NCBI RefSeq assembly: GCF_017591425.1
Contig: NW_024465803.1
Span: 62,001 to 126,000 of the forward strand
Reading direction: 5' to 3'
Source of the DNA: Ochotona curzoniae
Taxonomy: Eukaryota; Chordata; Mammalia; Lagomorpha; Ochotonidae
Length of the DNA stretch: 64,000 nucleotides
Positions 21,270-33,461 of this stretch are shown here, in pieces. How positions within the stretch are numbered: position 1 is the stretch's first letter; every line of letters starts with the position of its first letter. The notes beneath the pieces were generated by a model. The model saw only the letters and a program-made list of their open reading frames with translations. It was not told the origin of the DNA and searched no databases. The position numbers and the translations under genes were made by a program.

Positions 21270-22845
21270 CTTTAATGAACTGAAGAAGTGAGTCTCATTC
21301 CCAGGTCCTTGCCACATACAGATGTTCTAAGTGGAATCCAGAAGGGGTTGATAGCCACTGTGCTTTGTGTGTACCAGGGAAATTTTCTGCCCTCAGAAAG
21401 ATCCCCAGCTGGATAAGAATTTGGCTGTGGAGGAAACAGAGTTAGCTGCCAGAGGGTAAGTTTTCTGACCTGGATGAAATCATTTGGGATCATGGCTGGT
21501 TTGTAGAACCCAGGAAATGCCTGCTACATGAATGCAGCCCTCCAATGTCTGGCATTCATTCCGCCACTTGCCAACTATCTGCTGTCTCAGGAACGCTTCC
21601 ACACCTGTCAGCACTGTTCAGAGATCCACGCATGATGTGATGTGGAAAGTCACTTTACTTGGGCTCTGCACAGTCCCGGTGATGTGATCCAGCCTTGTCA
21701 AGCACTGGTTGCTGGCTTTCACAGAAACCGCCAAGAAGATGCCCATGAGTTTCTGTTCATGTTTGATGCCCTCAGGGCAGCAGGTCTGCTTGGCCTCCAC
21801 CCCAAGATGGGGCCCACTGAGGACCAGCTCCTAAGACATCAGCTAGTTGAAGGATACTGGAGGTCTCTAATCACATGTCTCCAGCCACAAGGCACTTCAG
21901 ATATGTGAGACCCTTACCTGGACATCGTGGTGGAGATTCACACCACCAAGAATGAGTGGGAAACCTTGGAGCAGTTGGTGACCTCAGAAGAGCTGGACAG
22001 AGACAATGCGTATGATTGTGCTGCCTTCCTCAAGAAGATACTTGTCTCCCTCACATTCACCTTGCACACATGTGGTAATGTTCTCATCTTGGCGTTGAAA
22101 TACTGTTCTGATTTTACACGTGGAAAAATGGGTAAAGCTTGGCACTATTCTAAACACTTGGGCATGAGGGCTTACTTGTTTTGTTCAAATGGGGAGCGGC
22201 ACTGGAGTACAGCCTCTATGCTGTCCTTGTGCACGTGTGCTTTTTGTCACAGAGGACATTACTCATGCTGTGACAAAGTTGTTAATGGTCACTGGTATCA
22301 GATGGATAATGTGCAGGTCAGCGTCTGTGGCCTGACTGCAGCCTTAAAGCAAAATGCCTCTGTGCTAATTTATGTACACAAGTGTGCATGGGATGGGGCC
22401 AATTGGCATGCATCACTGGGACAGGAAGCATCAGACTCTGAAACTCAAGAGAGACACACCAGTATGCCAGGAGAGCCTAAAAACATTCCAACCTGGAAGG
22501 CAAAGAAGCCAGCAGGACTTGGAACAGAGGACTCAGGAACTCAGCTTAGATGAGTGCAAATCCCTGCAAGACCAGCAGCAGCCCTAGAGCGCCTTTAGCC
22601 TCAGGAAAGTGGAGTCCAGCCTGCCGACCAGAGCAGTCCTAATTCATCAGGCATGATCCAGCATGAAGCCGAGCAGCCATCTTCCAAAACATGAAAGCTT
22701 CCAGCAGTGCACTTTAGCTGGATACTCAGACACAGCTGCTTAACAACTCTTGCCAGTTCCCCCAACTGGCAGAGGCAGAGCCAGAACTCAAAAGAGGAAG
22801 CACAAACATGCAAAGAGGCTAGCCCTGCATATGTAGTCATTTCCC
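21270..22845 (+). pseudogene. USP17L: USP17-like (DUB family) ubiquitin-specific protease pseudogene
   Basis: USP17/DUB enzymes are intronless-ORF cysteine proteases that remove ubiquitin. Here one frame runs from about 21462 to 22553 with only three nonsense codons (TAG 21504, TGA 21633, TGA 21906) and no frameshift that I see. The Cys box [15 protein letters not shown] has the catalytic cysteine codon at 21522-21524; FHRNRQEDAHEFLF and EGYWRSLITCLQPQGTSD follow. The His box GHYSCC has histidine at 22257-22259, and WYQMDN has aspartate at 22305-22307. All three catalytic residues survive, but GHYFSYVK-type residues after the histidine are changed. The first stop is a CAG-to-TAG change in the family's AGLQN motif. 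C-terminal similarity (LASSPNWQRQSQNSKEEAQT) continues in another frame to about 22845. Confidence 0.88.
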
Positions 22846-23507
22846 TACAGGACTATTTCATGTACTTTGGTTGGAGGGTAGGGTACAGCCTCACGGGGGC
22901 AGTGAGCACCTGTAAAGACATTGCAGGTGATGACTTCATCTCTCAAGAAAGGACATGCTTTTCATTCAGGCATGCATGAATGAGGAGAGACTCTTGGTTT
23001 GCGTGCTTGTTTACTGAATTCTTCGTGAATTTAACACACATAGATTTGGTTGGGCCCAATTGAGCTCTAAGGGGTATTACAAATATTTTGTTGAGCAGAC
23101 AGGCAGGGAACCTGTCAGCTCCATGACTGAAAGTGTGATGGAGCTAAGGATATATGTAGAATAACTCGCTGGTTCCTGCCTTTGGAATCAAGGACTCTTC
23201 GTGCACATACACAGTGGGAAGTTGAAAATAACCAGTTCTGAAGGTGATAAAGGGAAATCAGTAGGGAAAGAGTTCTGCAAATGGGAGGGCAGGAGAATTC
23301 CCTACTCCCAGGGAGCTGTGTCAACCTGTGGATGAATTAATAAATTGATATTTAAAAATAATGATAAAATACCCATGACTTGTTTTCTAAGTCAAAGTGA
23401 TGATTAGTGTTTCAGTTTGATCATTTATTGATTGAGTGATGGATTCGCCATTAACAGGGAGACAGAAAGGGAGTCAGCAACAGAGAGAAATAGGAGACAT
23501 GGAGGCT
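22846..23507. other. No gene seen
   Basis: Possibly 3' flank of the USP17-like copy. Nothing recognisable on either strand. Confidence 0.45.
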
Positions 23508-26275
23508 AATATAGAAGTCAAGTGGAAATTGGAGAGATCAACTCTCTTACAAGGGCTGGGAGTGCTTTGAGAAGGAGGAGTCATAATGTCAGCAACCTGT
23601 TGTACTGGCACAACCATGCTTTGGAGACTCGAACAGTTGCTATAGAATCAATCTTTTAAAGATCATTCTGAAGGAGGATTAGCTTGGGGCATAGTGGTGT
23701 GGTGGGGCATGAAAGGCAGCACAGGACTAGAGAGTATTTAGGTGAGTTCTGGTGAATGGTAGCTGTAGGTCAGTCTTCAACTTTTAGATTGTTGGGCCCT
23801 GGGTGTGAAATGCTCCTTTCATGTACTGTTAGAGTTGGTAGTGTCTGCAGAGTGTGGATTGTTTCTAACTCAGAGGTCTGAGTTATTGTCTGTGTGATTT
23901 TAAAGGGGCTGTCCTGGTGTTTTAGCTTCATTCTGTCTGGTGTAGATGACATTTTTATTAATTTATTTTCTGGAGTGCTGCTGCCAAGTTTGGAGTCTGT
24001 ACTCTTTTTTTCGTTCTTCAGAATGTTGACCTAACTTAGGTTGCACGTTAGTAAACCTCACTTGTCCCTGAGAGCTTCACATTGGGCTTAGGTCAATGTG
24101 TTGTGAAGTTTCCAGAGGATCTTGTAATAAGGCTGGACAACCAGGTCTGCAATCTGACACATTGGAGCTGGAGTTCCAGCCAAATAAATTCAGTCTAGGC
24201 TAGAATTTTATTCTTAACATTTATTCTGGTCCAATTTTGAAATAGAATCTCATGGAAGTGTTATGAAGGAAAATGTATAATTTGGGGACAGATTGCAGGA
24301 GTAATGGCTCTCTTGTAAATACAGATGGCTGTTTAGGAAGAAGTAGGTTTACTTGGTTGCTATGGAAAAACAAAGCATATAACACCTTTAATATACTCAA
24401 CATAAATTGACAATATAAGCCCATTTTAATGTGAAATTTAAAGTATTATTCAATTTATACAATTTGTATAATTTTAAAATTTTAAACAATTTATGAAACC
24501 CTATGAAATTGAATGCTTGCTTATAATTCTGTCATACCACAGTGCTGATCCTGGTGCTCACTGTTACAGTTGAAAGAGTTCAGTTGAAAGACTTTCTACT
24601 GAGGCATAAATGTGGCAAGGCTGACATTACAACATTACAACTCAGTACCTGTTGACAGGAAAATTCAAAGACTTCAGCCAGAGGCAGATATCTATAGGAG
24701 TAGCTCATCCAATGCAAGAAACTTACTGTGGGGAACCATGATGCATGAAATTGGTATGGATCTGAAAAATATTGGAAGCAGCTGATACATAAACTGCAGC
24801 TAATACATAAACATCAGGAGTCTGATGACAATTTTTATATGTCTGGGATATACCTCCTACAGTCTCTGGCGTTTCCTGATTAGCAAGCTCTGAGACCATT
24901 GAGTGAGGTGGTGGTGCTCTTTGTCTGCAGAACCATGGGAGACAGACTGGTGAAAGATGTGTTTACTGGGAAGATCTTACAAGCTTATATAGAGCAGAAA
25001 TGGGAGGGGAGGGAGACAGAACAATGGTTTCAACAGCACTCCCACCCAGCAATGACAATGTAACTGGCTAGTAGACATGCCTATCTCTCTGGAACCTCTC
25101 AAGTCACAGGTAACATGTTACATCCAGGTTTGGAAGCTGTGTTCAGGTCACATGCAGTTAGGCCAAGATAACATACCACATGGGCTGAAAGTTATACTAT
25201 GTTCATTACATATGACTGATAAACAGGATGGGGGTTGCATTTAACTTCTTATCAGGGGAGTTCTAGCACAGCTTCTTCAAGGACAGAGAGACTGGGGTGC
25301 ACTCTCATGTCTCTGGAGTGATGCTTGCTCATCAAAGGCTTCCCTAAGCTTATTGCACTCATATCCGTTCTCTCCAGTGTGAAGACTCTGATCCTTTGTG
25401 AGTTCTGACTTCTGGTACATATTTTCATTCAATTCATTACACACATTGAAATTTTCTCCTATGTCAGTCAGTCCTCTGCTTGGTGGTAAGGCAAGTTTAC
25501 ATATAAAAGATTTTGTACAGCGTCTATTTATATGGTAACTTTTTGCTCTCTGGCTTGTCTGATTTACTTTGACATCTGTTGTACACATAAGAGATTTCTC
25601 ACTCTTGAAATGTCCATGGAGTTTCTCTATTGATTGTGTTTCCTGATGTTTGCCAAAATAAAGATTCTTGTAGAACATTTTCTTCTCAACCTGAATTGTT
25701 TCTCCCACATTGACAGGTGGCTTATTACATGGCTCTTAAATATAAAGTTGCTCACACATAAGTAATATCTTCTTCCCACTGAAAGCTTTTTCTTTCTCAT
25801 TGTGTTCAAAACACTGTAGAGAAATATGTATCTTGTCCTACTGCTGAGAGTTTCTCCACTCTGGAGGCTATTCTCAGGGACATTAGAAGAGTGCTTTTTC
25901 CCAAATGGCATTTCATCAGGATTCCTAGAGAAAAAAAAAAAAAGAAAGAAAGAAAAAAATGGAGTCTCTCCCTCTCTCCCTTCAACAGGAATCGCATGTC
26001 TGAGCTCCCTCCTGGGATGTGCTTTTCCCCTCCTGTCTCCCAAGTTAACCTGTTCACTTAGTACATAAAATTTCAATTTGAAACTGATCCCCAGTCTCTG
26101 TTAGTTTAAGCTCAGGAAAGAACCACTGTGTGTTCCTGGTAACACTTGCTGTAATGTACAACATGTCATATGAAAAAGATTTCTTGTTCTTAGATCAGAG
26201 CTATCTGGCTTGACTCAGAGGAGAGAAGAGTGCACAAGGTTGGACGGCTTCCATGAAGTGGAAATAAATGTGTTT
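23508..26275. repeat. Segmental duplication copy A (partner of 35996-40395)
   Basis: Shares long near-identical runs with copy B, e.g. the GATCATTCTGAAGGAGGATT region (23660 and 36145) and the block around GTCAGTCTTCAACTTTTAGA (23771 and 36257). It continues through the short-ORF region (24560-24790 versus 36770-37010) and the zinc-finger linker exon (25272-25924 versus 39590-40211). Copy A lacks about 2 kb containing the finger array. Confidence 0.9.
25272..25924 (-). pseudogene. KRAB zinc-finger gene, terminal-exon remnant (copy A)
   Basis: A splice acceptor (TCTCTAG, ending at 25925) is followed by NPDEMPFGKKHSSNVPENSL, the same linker start as copy B. A frame change near 25810 and a stop follow. 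The linker resumes as VEKKMFYKNLYFGKHQETQ and ends in degenerate fingers (FNVCNELNENMYQKSELTKD, HTGENGYECNKLREAFDEQ). The array then stops at about 25272 where a ~2 kb deletion relative to copy B lies. Only three degenerate finger units remain, so no DNA-binding protein can be made. No KRAB exons are found near this copy. Confidence 0.88.
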
Positions 26276-26383
26276 GCTGTGTATCGCAAACTCACTATCC
26301 TAGGATTTACCTTAGCCATTCCACAGCTTTTACTCCCTTGAAGACAAGGCTAAGAGAACACAAAGTATACCAATCATTTCTTT

Positions 26384-26731
26384 TTCCTTTTTTTAAAAGC
26401 ATTTATTTTATTTTTATTGCAAAGTCAGATGTACAGAGAGGAGGAGAGACAGAGAGGAAGATCTTCCATCAGATGATTCACCCCCCAGGTGACCACAATG
26501 GCTGGTGCTGTGCTGATCCAAAGCAAAGATCCACAAGCCAGGAACTTTTCCTGATCTCCCACATGGGCGAAGAATCCCAAGGCTTTGGGCTGTCCTTGAC
26601 TTCTTTCCCAGGCCACAAGCAGGAAGGTGGATGAGAGGTAGAGCTGCTGTGATTTGAACCACCACCCTTATGGGATCCCAGTGTACTCAAGGCAAGGACT
26701 TTTGTGACTAGGCCATCACTCCAGGGCCCAT
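26384..26731 (-). mobile_element. C-type SINE shared with the 62.9-kb duplicate
   Basis: Target duplication CAATCATTTCTTT (26371-26383) and CAATCGTTTCTTT (26732-26744). A SINE at the same site, truncated, occurs at 62945, so the insertion is older than that duplication. A second stray piece of SINE body (GGGCTGTCCTTGACTGCTTT) lies at 26887. Confidence 0.93.
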
Positions 26732-27124
26732 CAATCGTTTCTTTAGATGATATAAATATGTCACCAAGGAATGGTGCTCTGGAAGGAAAAAGAAAAAATT
26801 AATGCTTCAAGGGGTTAGTGATATAAAATAGATGGAACCCAAGAGATGACGTCCAGTTTTGGGGCAGTAGCTGCCACTCTAAACTTTTGGGCTGTCCTTG
26901 ACTGCTTTCCCAGGCCACAAACAGGAATTGGTATCTTTCAGGGTGAATGAGCAAGCCAGAGGATACGTTAGTCATATTTGTTTGTTACAATGTGTTTTAA
27001 ACCTAAGAAAAACAAAAACAGTGTATTGAAGATCATTTAAATGTTTCACTGTGGGTTCACAAGTAGAAGATATTCCAACAAAATGTCTGGACTTAGGTAA
27101 AAGGAGGTATACTAAGACTTTTGA

Positions 27125-27360
27125 AGCTTTATTGATTAATGTATGTTTTACTGGGCAGACATTTTCTTCCACTCTCTCACCTCCCACATGCCTGTAATAG
27201 CCATGAGATGAAAAATAAGTCAGGTTTTTCACAATGATACCCAAGCCACTGTCTGCTGTTTCCCAGCAGGGGCAGTAGTTGCACACTGCATTTGCACAGA
27301 ACTGAAACCCAGGCATTCTGATGGAGACATAGGAGTCCCTATGTCATCTTAACCACTGTC
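27125..27360 (-). mobile_element. Older lagomorph SINE variant
   Basis: Reverse copy ending in ACTGAAACCCAGGCATTCTG and a CATCTTAACCACT head, the 5' part of the other common lagomorph C-repeat type. The paralogue is at 63235-63475. Confidence 0.65.
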
Positions 27361-27799
27361 ACACACATCCACAAAGGTCAGTGATGCTTTCCTGTGCTGT
27401 GTCAGGTAGCCATTCACTGCTTTTCTCCCATGCCTGCCATTCACAGCAAACCGTTCTTCTAAAGAGCTAATGCTGATTTTGTGAGAGGATTTAAAAAAAG
27501 ACAACATACTGAATTGTATCTTGGAGGAAATTGTGGCTAGTGTGATTTTCCAGGGCAGAAAGCAGCACTTGACATTGAATAAGAATTCTCGACATTCAGA
27601 GATTTATTCCCTGCCTTAATTCTCTCTCTTGAACCTGATTTATTCCCTCTACAATTCATAGGGACATTTAATCCCAACTATGAGAACATAAGTCAATGGG
27701 TGACAACATATCAGATGCCATCAGGATAAACCAGTACTGGTGCCTTAACAGCTCCTTTTTTGGGTTCTTCTAAAGAAGCTCTTTGCCTGAGTCCCGGTG

Positions 27800-28150
27800 C
27801 ACAGTTTCACAGGTTCTGGGATTTCCCAAGGCACTTACCCCATATTGAGTTCATAACCAGTTACGATATCTTTATTGCGGGCATGGACCATGTAGAGAGT
27901 TCAGCTTGTTACTGTCCAGATAATTTCAACAGTTTCATTGGGAAACCATCCTTGATCTGAAAGTAGAGCTGGCAGAATATCATTCCCTCCAATGAGATGT
28001 CACTACACCACTTCAACAACTGCAAGAAACATCAAAATTAACAACATCATGAAGTTAATTAACGTGGCATTGAGTGACAAACATGTTAGAAAACCACATC
28101 GTGTAACTACTTCCTTGACATCTAAATTTTAGTATATTCACAACCGGCTG
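27800..28150 (-). mobile_element. L1 3' UTR fragment
   Basis: Collinear with the 3' part of the L1 at 8190-8640: CAGTTTCATTGGGAAACCAT here, CAGTTTCATTGGGAGTCCAT there, and both carry CAGCACCATGAGG/CAACATCATGAAG-type phrases. Confidence 0.7.
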
Positions 28151-29109
28151 CTATAAATTTTTTTTTTCTTTTTACTCCCAAGCTAACATGTTTTTGAGTT
28201 TAACCTAAATCAGCGTGGCACAGGGACAGTGAACAGATCAACATTAACATCCATCAGATGTAACAGCTGAGAACAACAACACTAAAGTTTCTATGCAGTT
28301 AGATTTTGTTTAGCATTAGCAGCCTTAAATTGATAAATTTGGGGGGGTTGGAATCTTAGGCCACAATCTAAACTTTGCAGTATATAGTGATTATGGACTG
28401 TATTACGGAACTTTGCATTTTAACAATTGAGGAATAGAAAAGTTTTAGACAGGTGAGTAGTGAAATCCCCAACGACCCAGTGAGCGAGGAAGAATTTAAG
28501 TCTACATCCTACCTAATAAAGTGCAAGAGAAGCAAATAGTGAGCCTGACCAGTAAGTACAGGATGAGCCATTTTAGGCTAGTTGGCCTTTTCCCTGCCTG
28601 TTCCAGACTTTCTATAGCAGTGTGTTTGTCTATCTCAAAGGCCAAATGGAAACATCATCAGTAAGGTACAAGCTGAGGGACTATCAACTAGCTGGCCTTA
28701 TCCATTGTTTATCTGAAGTAATTTTGGGGCTCTCAAGCAACCCTGATGGTTGGTGAAAGAGAGGGCTGCGAGCCAAGGCTAGAATTAGATAAGGACCAGA
28801 GAAAGCTTCTCTCCTGAGAACAGAAGGAAACCTACAATCCTTTTGTCTCTGAGTGCCATCTGCGGCTGGCTCCTGGCTGTAGTTTCGATGTCACCAGACC
28901 CTATGAGAGGGTTTTTGTTCTAGGTCCATGCTGCCGAGTGCGGACCAGAAGGTCCCCTTACTGTCCCTTCCCGCCCTGAATCCTGAGGAGATTCTGGCAC
29001 ACACACTCACTGCTTAAAGTCCAAGGAGTCTGTTGTCCTGCAGAGTCTCCTGCGGGTAGGGAGCTCACAGGACAGCACCTCCTGAGCCACCTGCTCCTTC
29101 TTGGGAACA
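28151..29109. other. No gene identified; possible 5' exon region at the right end
   Basis: 28151-28760 holds nothing I recognise. From 28760 to 29109 GC content rises toward a promoter-like patch. On the minus strand AAGCAGTGAGTGTG at about 29005 could act as a splice donor for a first exon. Unproven. Confidence 0.35.
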
Positions 29110-29185
29110 GAACCAGTAATGCGGCTATTGGACCGCTCATAAAGAGATTGAATCCGCGTGATGTCACAATGCGCAGCCAATCAGA
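29110..29185 (-). promoter_or_regulatory. Candidate promoter with CCAAT boxes and CRE-like site
   Basis: Two CCAAT motifs in opposite orientation (ATTGG at 29127-29131, CCAAT at 29177-29181), TGATGTCA at about 29159-29166 (one change from a CRE) and an NRF1-like AATGCGCAG within 60 bases. This is typical of TATA-less housekeeping-type promoters. It lies upstream, on the minus strand, of zinc-finger remnant A. Confidence 0.4.
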
Positions 29186-29773
29186 AGTGTAAGGAGTGTC
29201 AGGCCATCCCTAGGAAATCTGGAGGTAGGGGGAGTGAGGGGTGGTGCAAGTGACTTCCTCTGTTGCAGCTTGAGTCTTCCAACAGCAGGGGCCGCTGTCG
29301 CCTCTCACATCAGTCCACCTCCTGGGCTCTCCCATTAGTTCATTTGACTTTAAAATGCTGAACTGAAGAATATTTAAAAATATATGATATAAAAAAATAA
29401 TTTCAATCTCATTTCTCTTAGTGATGTTCATTTCCTAGTCTGTATTTTTTCTTCACATTGTGCCATATCTGCTTCTTATAAATACATAGTAATTTGATTG
29501 TATATGTGGGTCTCTTGCCCAGAATTTTTGTTGGATCCTCTCATCAGTGTGTTTGGTTTTCCACAAAAGGTCCATTAGTGCACATGGGTAGTTTTGCTGA
29601 GTAAAACTTCACCATTCTGCTGCAGTTTCCTTCCTGTGTTTAATCTCATGATTACACGTTCACAACAATGTGTAAGAGACAAAGTGTCAAGGGGGCTTCT
29701 CCAGATTAAATCTAGGGGAATAACTTGCGGTGCTGTATGTTATAGATATTGTATTTATAATTCCTTTGTTATG

Positions 29774-29811
<38 letters not shown>

Positions 29812-29850
29812 CTGTAACTTGGTTTCCTTAGTCTATAGCTTTTGGCTTCT
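29186..29850. other. No gene seen; (TA)n at 29776-29809
   Basis: Unassigned sequence and one uninterrupted TA run of about 17 units. Confidence 0.5.
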
Positions 29851-29854
29851 CTTT

Positions 29855-30500
29855 TAAAACATTTTGAAAAATTGTATTGGAAATTCAGATATACAGAGAG
29901 GAGCAAAGACAGAGAAGAGTATATTTCATCAGGCCCGGCGCGGTGGCGCAGTGGTCAAGGTGCTCGCCTTGCAAGCCCGGGATCCCATATGGGTGCTGGT
30001 TCTAATCCCGGCAGCCCTGCTTCCCATCCAGCTCCCTGCCTGTGGCCCGGGAAAGCAGTTGAGGACAGCCCAAAGCTTTGGGACCCTGCATCCGTGTGGG
30101 AGACCTGGAAGAGGCTCCTGGCTTCAGATCGGTGTAGCATCAGACGTTGCGCTCACTTGGGGACGGAAGATCTTCCTCTCTGTCTCTCCTCTCTGTATAT
30201 CCACCTTTCCAATAAAAACTAAAAAAAAAAAAAAAAAAGAATATATTTCATCCATTGGTCTGCTCCCTACGTGGCCACAATGCTCCGAGCTTCACCAGTC
30301 TGAAGCCAGAAGTCCAGAATCTCTTGCAGGTCTACACCCAGGAGCAAGGTGCCAAGGTTTTGGGCCCTCCTAAACAGCTTTCTCTGGCTACAAGCAGGGA
30401 GCTGGATAGGAAGTAGGGCTGACGGGATCAGAACTGGAGCCCATACAGGATGCCGCCCTGTGCAAGGCAATGCTTATACCACTAGGCTACTGCCCCAGGA
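29855..30500 (-). mobile_element. Older C-type SINE, split by a younger one
   Basis: The two halves (29855-29930 and 30253-30500) are collinear parts of one minus-strand SINE: AATTCAGATATACAGAGAGG at the left, then CCAGTCTGAAGCCAG and the CAGGGAGCTGGATAGG body at the right. Confidence 0.9.
29931..30237 (+). mobile_element. Young C-type SINE nested in an older SINE
   Basis: Near-consensus plus-strand copy with a long A tail; 15-bp target duplication AGAGTATATTTCATC (29916-29930) and AGAATATATTTCATC (30238-30252). A short internal piece before GGACGGAAGATC (about 30163) is missing relative to the 777-1100 copy. Confidence 0.97.
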
Positions 30501-30654
30501 CCACTTTTAAAACAGCTTTTTTGTAATTGTTTCAGAAAGTCCTCTCATAAACTTATTAAAAATATTAAAAATTTCATGGAAGATAATATCTATATTCCTG
30601 AAATTGATTATTTACATGGCATTTTTTTCTTAATGACTTTTCCTAATTGCTATT

Positions 30655-30962
30655 TTGATATTTATTTTTTTTATTTGAAAGGCAGGTTTACAGAAAGAAG
30701 GAGAGACAGAGGGACAAATCTTCCATCTGCTGGTTCCCTTCATAATTGGACCCCATTGCCAGATCTGGGGCCAAGAGCCCATCCAGGCATTCCATGTGTG
30801 TACATTGTCTCAAGGCTTGGTGCCCCCATCAACTGCTTTCCCACGCTTCAAGCAGTGAGCTAGATAAGAAGTGGAGCAACTGGGACATGAACTGGCACCA
30901 ATATGGGATCCCAACACATGCAAGCTGAGGATTTTGCTACTGAGCCATCACGGCAGATCCCT
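30655..30962 (-). mobile_element. C-type SINE, diverged
   Basis: TTTGAAAGGCAGGTTTACAG start, CACCAATATGGGATCCCAAC near the right end. Confidence 0.85.
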
Positions 30963-31285
30963 AATTGTTGTTAATTTTGTTAATGGATTGCCACAATGGA
31001 TCATTTTCAGGATATACAAACACTCACTTGAGGCTACAAATGAATCCTCAGCTACTGCGCCAGTTTATGGGACATGTTCTGTATCTTGTCCTGTGTTTTA
31101 GAAGCTTATACAAGCCTTATGTATTTCCTCATATCTCCAGCCCTATATGCCTGTAGCTAGTCCTGATTTTGTGTATCTCTGATTGATCTTGTTCCTGGGG
31201 CTATAGGTTGTCTGCAGTTTCAACACCTTCATGAATGTGGCCCATATTCATCCTTGCATTTTGTCATTTTAGAAATCTGTCATTT

Positions 31286-31530
31286 GGGCCTAGCATAGTA
31301 GCCTAATGGATACAAGTCCTAGCCGTACATGAGGTGGGATCCAATTTGGGCAGTTATTCCTGTCCTACTGGCCAAGCTTCCCATCCAGCTCCCTGCATGT
31401 GTCCTGGGAATACAGTGGAGGATGGCCCAAAGCTTTGGAACTCTTACCCATGTGAGAAACCTGGAGAAGATCCTGGATACTGGATTAAGATCAATTCAGC
31501 TCTGGCCATTTGTTGAAAGGTTTCTGTTGC
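31286..31530 (+). mobile_element. C-type SINE, 3' end lost
   Basis: Head GGGCCTAGCATAGTAGCC and body to TCAGCTCTGGCCATTTG; no AATAAATCTT tail follows. Confidence 0.85.
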
Positions 31531-33270
31531 TACCAAATAGGACCCCTGAGAGAACACACTGTGATTCTAAGTGGGCCTAGTGCCATGGCTGGGCAAGAGG
31601 CTGCCTGAGTGAAGAGTTGGTGGCCAAGCCCGCCTAGCCTTAGAACTGCGGAGCAGGTGGGCATGCAACAGGCTTATTAAGTTTGGGGGTAGGGAATGGG
31701 CACAGCCTAAACAACCTGGCCTTATAGCACAGGCAGGTGGGTGGGATGTGCCTGCTGTGGAGCACGTTGCTGTGGCCAAGTGGACCTGGACCTAGAGCAA
31801 CCTGTGTGGTGACAAGGTGAGCCAAGAAGTGGCACAGGGAATGCCGGCAAAGCTGTCTTGATGCTGGAGCAGGCGATGGCATCTGTGAGCACATGGCAAC
31901 TCTAACATAATGCCCACTGTTGTCCCACTTGCCAATCCAGGACCAGGCTCAGTTAATCAGCACCAACATGCCTCCAGCCCAGGAACATGGCCACATCATT
32001 CATTGTCTGCTCAAGAGCCAGTCAGGTTCAGCCAGTGATTTTGCTTGCTCAGCAGGCAGTGAGCCTGCCAGCTGCTCCAGGGCTGGGCTCCTTTTGACAG
32101 TCATCCTAGCCCCAACCTGCATAACTTGAGTCACCCACCCCACAATATGCCAACCCCGCCACCTCACCTGACCCTGCAGTGTCATCTCCCACACTCATGC
32201 CCTGCATGGAAGCTCCTCCAGGGCCAGGAAGGCTCAGTCCCACAATATTTATTTCTAGCCTATCTGCCCCCATAGCCTTCCTGCTGCTCCAGGCCAAAGT
32301 TGGCTAGTGTGGTAGGGAATTCAACATGAAACACTGCAACAACCTCTTTTCTGTCTTACAAAAAGATGTTCATGTGGATGACTCTAGTTTGCAAAGCAGG
32401 GTTTATTTAAGAAGCAGAGGGAAGGTGGCCTGCCCTAGTGGCAAGAGGGGTTGCAAAAGAGGAAAGACCCATGGAAATGATGGAAATTGTGTCCATTATG
32501 CACCATCTCACGGAGGGGTTCACATGAGTCAGCCCAAGGACAGAAAGAAAGAAACTTATTCACAATATGCAGCAACATCTACTCTCTTGCCCAGAAATGA
32601 AAGTGTTTCCTTTTCCCAATGTTGTGGGGTAGGCAGCTAGTTCAGGGTCACAAGCTTGGAAGCCACACCACACCCCACCACCTATGTTTTCCCTCCTACA
32701 AACCTGTCATCACGTGGAACCTGAGACTTTTTGTTATGGCATTATTGTATAACCACACCTCTCACAAGCCTCCATAATGGACCCTGATTGCAGGGCCTAG
32801 CTCTCTTGGTCACATGCTTCCATCACTTTGGTACTCCAACACATAGTCTCCCCAGTAGCTGCTTGCTCTCTGGCTTCTTGCAGACAGACTCTGAGGCCAG
32901 GTAGCCCTGAGCATGGCCCCTGTATGTCTGTATTCCTCACTTTCTGTTCACTGCTTGGATGGAAAAGTAAAGATGTTAATTGTAGGATGCCTTTTATCTC
33001 TAATTTGTGTACTTTCAAGAGTTCTGGGAGAGATGAGGCCCAGCAGTATGGAATGTTGGCAGAGAAACCAGGGAAAGGTGGGTGTCTGCGACTTGAGCCT
33101 CTCTTTAAGAAGTGCATCCCAGGGCCAGGCCTCTTTTGCCCATGACCCTTTGACCCCAGGATGTTTGCTAAACATCAAAGTTTACATAAACCAGCCTGAG
33201 TCATCTCTCCCTTCCTTCAGAGAGTGTTTGTGACAAGAGGGTTAATTGGATTTTATGGAAAAGGTGTTAT
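31531..33270. other. Unassigned, moderately GC-rich
   Basis: Several open frames on both strands but none with protein-like motifs. A second SINE-head-like phrase (GGGCCTAGTGCCATGGCTGG) is at 31575. The stretch could contain an old LTR element; I cannot support a call. Confidence 0.4.
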
Positions 33271-33274
33271 ATAT

Positions 33275-33345
33275 GATCCAGTGCCAATACAGGACCTTAT
33301 GCATTCAAGGTGAGGACTTCAGTCACTAGGCTATCAGGATGGGCT
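33275..33345 (-). mobile_element. C-type SINE 5' head fragment
   Basis: About 70 bases: CAGTGCCAATACAGGACC to CTAGGCTATCAGGATGGGC, the first part of the SINE in reverse; the rest is absent. Confidence 0.75.
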
Positions 33346-33461
33346 CTGGGCAACACCTTTACCGTGTATGGGCACAGTAGAATTTGAAGAGCTTTGTGAT
33401 AATTATGAGTGTCAATGTTGTCTTTTTAATTCTGCAACATAGTTTAGCTTTCTATCTCTCC

